From: Lacinutrix sp. | GTDB lineage: Bacteria; Bacteroidota; Bacteroidia; Flavobacteriales; Flavobacteriaceae | Length of the DNA stretch: 64,000 nucleotides | Assembly: GCF_029238095.1 (NCBI RefSeq) | Contig: NZ_JAQWGS010000004.1 | Coordinates: forward strand, 61,302 to 125,301 | Direction of reading: 5' to 3' | The notes under the pieces: model-generated | What the model was told of the DNA's origin: nothing | What the model saw: only the letters and a program-made list of their open reading frames with translations | Databases searched by the model: none | Made by a program: the position numbers and the translations under genes | Shown here: positions 61,410-64,000 of the stretch, piece by piece | Position numbering within the stretch: position 1 is the first letter of the stretch | How the letters are laid out: the number at the start of each line of letters is the position of its first letter

Positions 61410-62486
61410 TTGAAATCAAACTCAAAAAAATCTGCATTAAAAGAAAGTGAAGGTGTTTCTGCTCCAGAAATTACTAGCAATAATGCTATTTTAAAAATTA
61501 AAGAGCGTAGAAAGCAAAAAAAATCAACACTCGATTTAGTAAGTGCCATTTTAAAAGGTAATATTACAGCTTTAAGTCAAGCTATTACTCTAGTAGAAAG
61601 TAAAAACACCAAACATTTAGAGCAAGCCAACAACATTATAAAGGCCTGTTTACCACACGCTAACCAATCGGTTCGTATAGGAATTACAGGAGTTCCAGGT
61701 GTTGGAAAAAGCACTTTTATCGAATCTTTTGGTAGTTATCTTACTGGCATTGGTAAAAAAGTTGCTGTTTTGGCAGTAGATCCAAGTAGCTCGCTTACAA
61801 AAGGCAGTATTTTAGGAGATAAAACCAGAATGGAAGATTTGGTAAAAGACAAGAACGCTTTTATTAGACCAAGTCCTTCTGGAACATCGCTTGGTGGTGT
61901 AGCAAGAAAAACACGCGAATCTATAATTTTATGTGAAGCCGCAGGATTCGATACCATAATTATTGAAACCGTTGGTGTTGGCCAAAGTGAAACTGCAGTT
62001 CATAGTATGGTGGATTTCTTTTTATTATTAAAACTTGCTGGTGCAGGAGACGAACTTCAAGGAATTAAGCGTGGAATAATTGAAATGGCAGATGCTATTG
62101 CTATTAATAAAGCAGATGGAGACAATGCTAAGCGTGCAAAAATGGCAAAAGTAGAATTTAATCGTGCATTACATATGTATCCTATTAAGGCTTCAAATTG
62201 GCAACCAAAAGTAGTGACTTGTAGCGCAATTAAAAATGATGGTATTGAAGCTATTTATACTATGATTGCTAAATATCTTGAGCTTACAGTTAGTAACAAC
62301 TACTTTTATTCTAAACGAAACGAACAGAACAAGTTTTGGCTTATTCAAACTATAGAAGAACAACTTAAAAGTGATTTCTTTAGTAATCCTAAAATAAAAA
62401 TAGCTCTACAAAAACAGCTACAACTCATAGAAAATAACGAAACGACGCCTTTTGTTGCTGCTGAGTACTTATTAAGTATAAAATAA
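61410..62486 (+). CDS. meaB: Methylmalonyl-CoA mutase-associated GTPase MeaB
   Basis: The 358-residue GTPase loads and protects adenosylcobalamin in methylmalonyl-CoA mutase. The P-loop is GITGVPGVGKSTFIE near residues 91-105. Other motifs are AVLAVDPSSSLTKGSILGDK, RPSPSGTSLGGVARKTRESI and IIETVGVGQSE. The guanine motif is NKADGDN. The start codon is TTG at 61410, since similarity (KKSALKESEGVSAPEI) reaches it and there is no ATG nearby. The TTG lies inside TAATTTTG, a -7-like box. Confidence 0.92.
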   Translation: MKSNSKKSALKESEGVSAPEITSNNAILKIKERRKQKKSTLDLVSAILKGNITALSQAITLVESKNTKHLEQANNIIKACLPHANQSVRIGITGVPGVGKSTFIESFGSYLTGIGKKVAVLAVDPSSSLTKGSILGDKTRMEDLVKDKNAFIRPSPSGTSLGGVARKTRESIILCEAAGFDTIIIETVGVGQSETAVHSMVDFFLLLKLAGAGDELQGIKRGIIEMADAIAINKADGDNAKRAKMAKVEFNRALHMYPIKASNWQPKVVTCSAIKNDGIEAIYTMIAKYLELTVSNNYFYSKRNEQNKFWLIQTIEEQLKSDFFSNPKIKIALQKQLQLIENNETTPFVAAEYLLSIK

Positions 62487-62506
62487 ATTAAGAAGCAGTC
62501 AAAAAG

Positions 62507-63949
62507 ATGAAAAACGAAATGTCTTCCTGGACTATTTGCCAAGAATGCCAAGGACTTGGAAAGAAAAGACGAAAACTTCGTAAAAAAGTAAGACTTCAAT
62601 ATAAAATAGCATTAGACATATTCGAAAAATCGAATACCAAAATAGTGGCTCCTATGCGTCCTAAAGGCCAATTATACAATTGCTCAAATTGTAATGGTTC
62701 TGGATTAATTAGTGCTAAAAACCATCCCATTGCAGATACAGAACACTTACCACATGTTGCCATTATTGGAGGTGGAATTGGTGGCACTGCTTTAGCTGTA
62801 GCCTGTTTACATCGTGGCATTCCGTTTACACTTTTTGAACGCGATAGCCATTTTAAAGCACGTTCTCAAGGTTATGGGTTAACGCTACAGCAAGCAAGTA
62901 CAGCCTTAAAAGGCTTTGGTATTCACTCTTTAGAAAAAGGTGTAGTTTCAACAAAACATATTGTACATAATACAGATGGCAAAGTGATTGGTGAATGGGG
63001 AAAAAGAAAATGGGTACCAACTGAGACCGAAAAAACTAACAAGAAAACCAATATACATATCGCTAGACAGTCTCTACGCTTAGCATTACTTGAACAACTT
63101 GGCGCGCATAATACTGTACAATGGAATCATCAACTAATCGATTTTAAAACACATAAAACTGATGGGCTTTCCATACAATTTAAAGTTGATAATACTATTA
63201 AAAACGTAAAAGCAGACCTTATCGTAGGAGCTGATGGCATTAGAAGTACTGTAAGAAAATTACTCTTTGGTGAAACTGTTACACCTTTACGTTATCTAGA
63301 TTGTATTGTAATTTTAGGTATATGTCCTTTAAAAAACATTGAGAAAGACATTGACACGACTCTTTTAGATTCTGAAACCGTATTTCAAACCGCAAATGGT
63401 AACGAACGTATTTATATGATGCCTTATGACGCTGAAACCATAATGTGGCAGTTAAGCTTTCCTATGAATGAAAAAAAGGCAATAGTTTTAAGTAAGCAAG
63501 GACCAAAAGCACTTAAAAAGGAAGCCTATAAAAGAACACAGTGGCACGAACCTATACCACAAATTTTAGAAGCAACAGAAGATTTAAAAATCTCAGGCTA
63601 TCCTGTTTACGATCGTAAATTATTACAAGCTGAATGGTTAGAAAACAAAGGCGCTGTAACACTATTAGGTGATGCAGCACATCCTATGAGTCCTTTTAAA
63701 GGACAAGGTGCAAACCAAGCCTTATTAGATGCATTGGCTTTGGCGCGAGGAATATCTCGTGGATGTAGACCATTATCGCAATGGAAAGCAAAAGGAATAA
63801 GAAAAAGTGTGTTAACTAAGTTTGAAGCCGAAATGCTAAAACGTAGCGCTAAAAAGGTAAAAGACTCTGCTAAAGCTGTAGATTTATTACATTCTGATAA
63901 GGTATTGATAGAAGGTAATGCACCTCGTGGACGCGATGTAAAAGCATAA
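62507..63949 (+). CDS. FAD-dependent monooxygenase with N-terminal zinc-finger
   Basis: The 480-residue protein fuses a DnaJ-like zinc finger to a group A flavin monooxygenase. The finger has CQECQGLGKKRR (near residues 12-23) and CSNCNGSGLI (near 64-73). The FAD domain has HVAIIGGGIGGTALAVACLH near 83-102, LIVGADGIRSTVRKLLFG near 240 and LLGDAAHPMSPFKGQGANQA near 386-405. It likely hydroxylates a small aromatic or thioester substrate. An ATG four codons later (62519) is an alternative start. It follows meaB after 20 bases. Confidence 0.85.
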   Translation: MKNEMSSWTICQECQGLGKKRRKLRKKVRLQYKIALDIFEKSNTKIVAPMRPKGQLYNCSNCNGSGLISAKNHPIADTEHLPHVAIIGGGIGGTALAVACLHRGIPFTLFERDSHFKARSQGYGLTLQQASTALKGFGIHSLEKGVVSTKHIVHNTDGKVIGEWGKRKWVPTETEKTNKKTNIHIARQSLRLALLEQLGAHNTVQWNHQLIDFKTHKTDGLSIQFKVDNTIKNVKADLIVGADGIRSTVRKLLFGETVTPLRYLDCIVILGICPLKNIEKDIDTTLLDSETVFQTANGNERIYMMPYDAETIMWQLSFPMNEKKAIVLSKQGPKALKKEAYKRTQWHEPIPQILEATEDLKISGYPVYDRKLLQAEWLENKGAVTLLGDAAHPMSPFKGQGANQALLDALALARGISRGCRPLSQWKAKGIRKSVLTKFEAEMLKRSAKKVKDSAKAVDLLHSDKVLIEGNAPRGRDVKA

Positions 63950-64000
63950 GAATTATAAGTTTTAATCTATTTTACAGTGTTAAACTTTATTTGACTTTCT

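Overview
The window is 64 kb of AT-rich chromosomal DNA from a member of the Bacteroidota, almost certainly family Flavobacteriaceae. The evidence is the gene families (DUF2851, DUF2911, carboxypeptidase-regulatory-like outer-membrane proteins, long SecA, flavobacterial XerC, FdtA/FdtB glycan genes), promoter boxes of the TAnnTTTG type, the absence of Shine-Dalgarno leaders and several TTG starts. The genus cannot be fixed from the sequence alone. There is no rRNA operon, prophage, insertion sequence or CRISPR array.

Layout. 1-6.1 kb: the translation/transcription block on the minus strand, read tRNA-Thr(TGT), tRNA-Tyr, tRNA-Gly, tRNA-Thr(GGT), tuf, tRNA-Trp, secE, nusG, rplK, rplA, rplJ, rplL, rpoB (cut by the window edge). 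6.1-15.3 kb: hpf and a XerC-type recombinase, an outer-membrane-type protein, an acyl-CoA dehydrogenase with a duplicated 3' tail, a helix-hairpin-helix protein, an alanine/glycine:cation symporter, a K+ channel with a PspC-like partner and a DUF2851 protein. 15.3-17.4 kb: two decayed copies of one small gene around an unknown membrane protein. 17.5-30.7 kb: cystathionine beta-synthase-like enzyme, LolC/E-like permease, NamZ-type muramidase, sterol-desaturase-like enzyme, YkgJ-like protein, methyltransferase, amidohydrolase, and a beta-barrel plus 1006-residue TPR pair.

30.8-41.1 kb: a surface-glycan locus with many strand switches: glycosyltransferases, a membrane glycosyltransferase, an FtsE-like ATPase, a 2OG-Fe(II) oxygenase, FdtA and FdtB for a 3-amino-3,6-dideoxyhexose, a GNAT/FemAB-type acyltransferase and a Wzx flippase. 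41.2-44.8 kb: a SemiSWEET-like protein, typA, kdsA and a CDGSH protein. 45.3-48.6 kb is the most disturbed part: a small-membrane-protein/EF-hand/winged-helix/CreD module carries matching operator-like palindromes at both ends, but its first gene is frameshifted and creD is cut off tail-to-tail against a truncated sugar transferase; a truncated export lipoprotein follows. 48.6-64 kb: ABC-F ATPase, methyltransferase, PduO-type adenosyltransferase, secA, an M23 peptidase, an ECF sigma/anti-sigma/surface-protein operon, a DUF2911 protein, the MeaB GTPase and a zinc-finger-FAD monooxygenase fusion.

How genes work together. The first 6 kb is translation core. FdtA, FdtB, the acyltransferase and Wzx plausibly make and export an acylated amino sugar. 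KdsA feeds lipid A-core synthesis. The PduO-type adenosyltransferase and MeaB both serve adenosylcobalamin-dependent methylmalonyl-CoA mutase. No clear new defence or mobile system was found. The best leads are the CreD-module operators and the adjacent three-gene breakpoint, repeat-derived in-frame insertions in the NamZ gene, the twin small-gene relics at 15.4 and 16.8 kb, and the zinc-finger-monooxygenase fusion.
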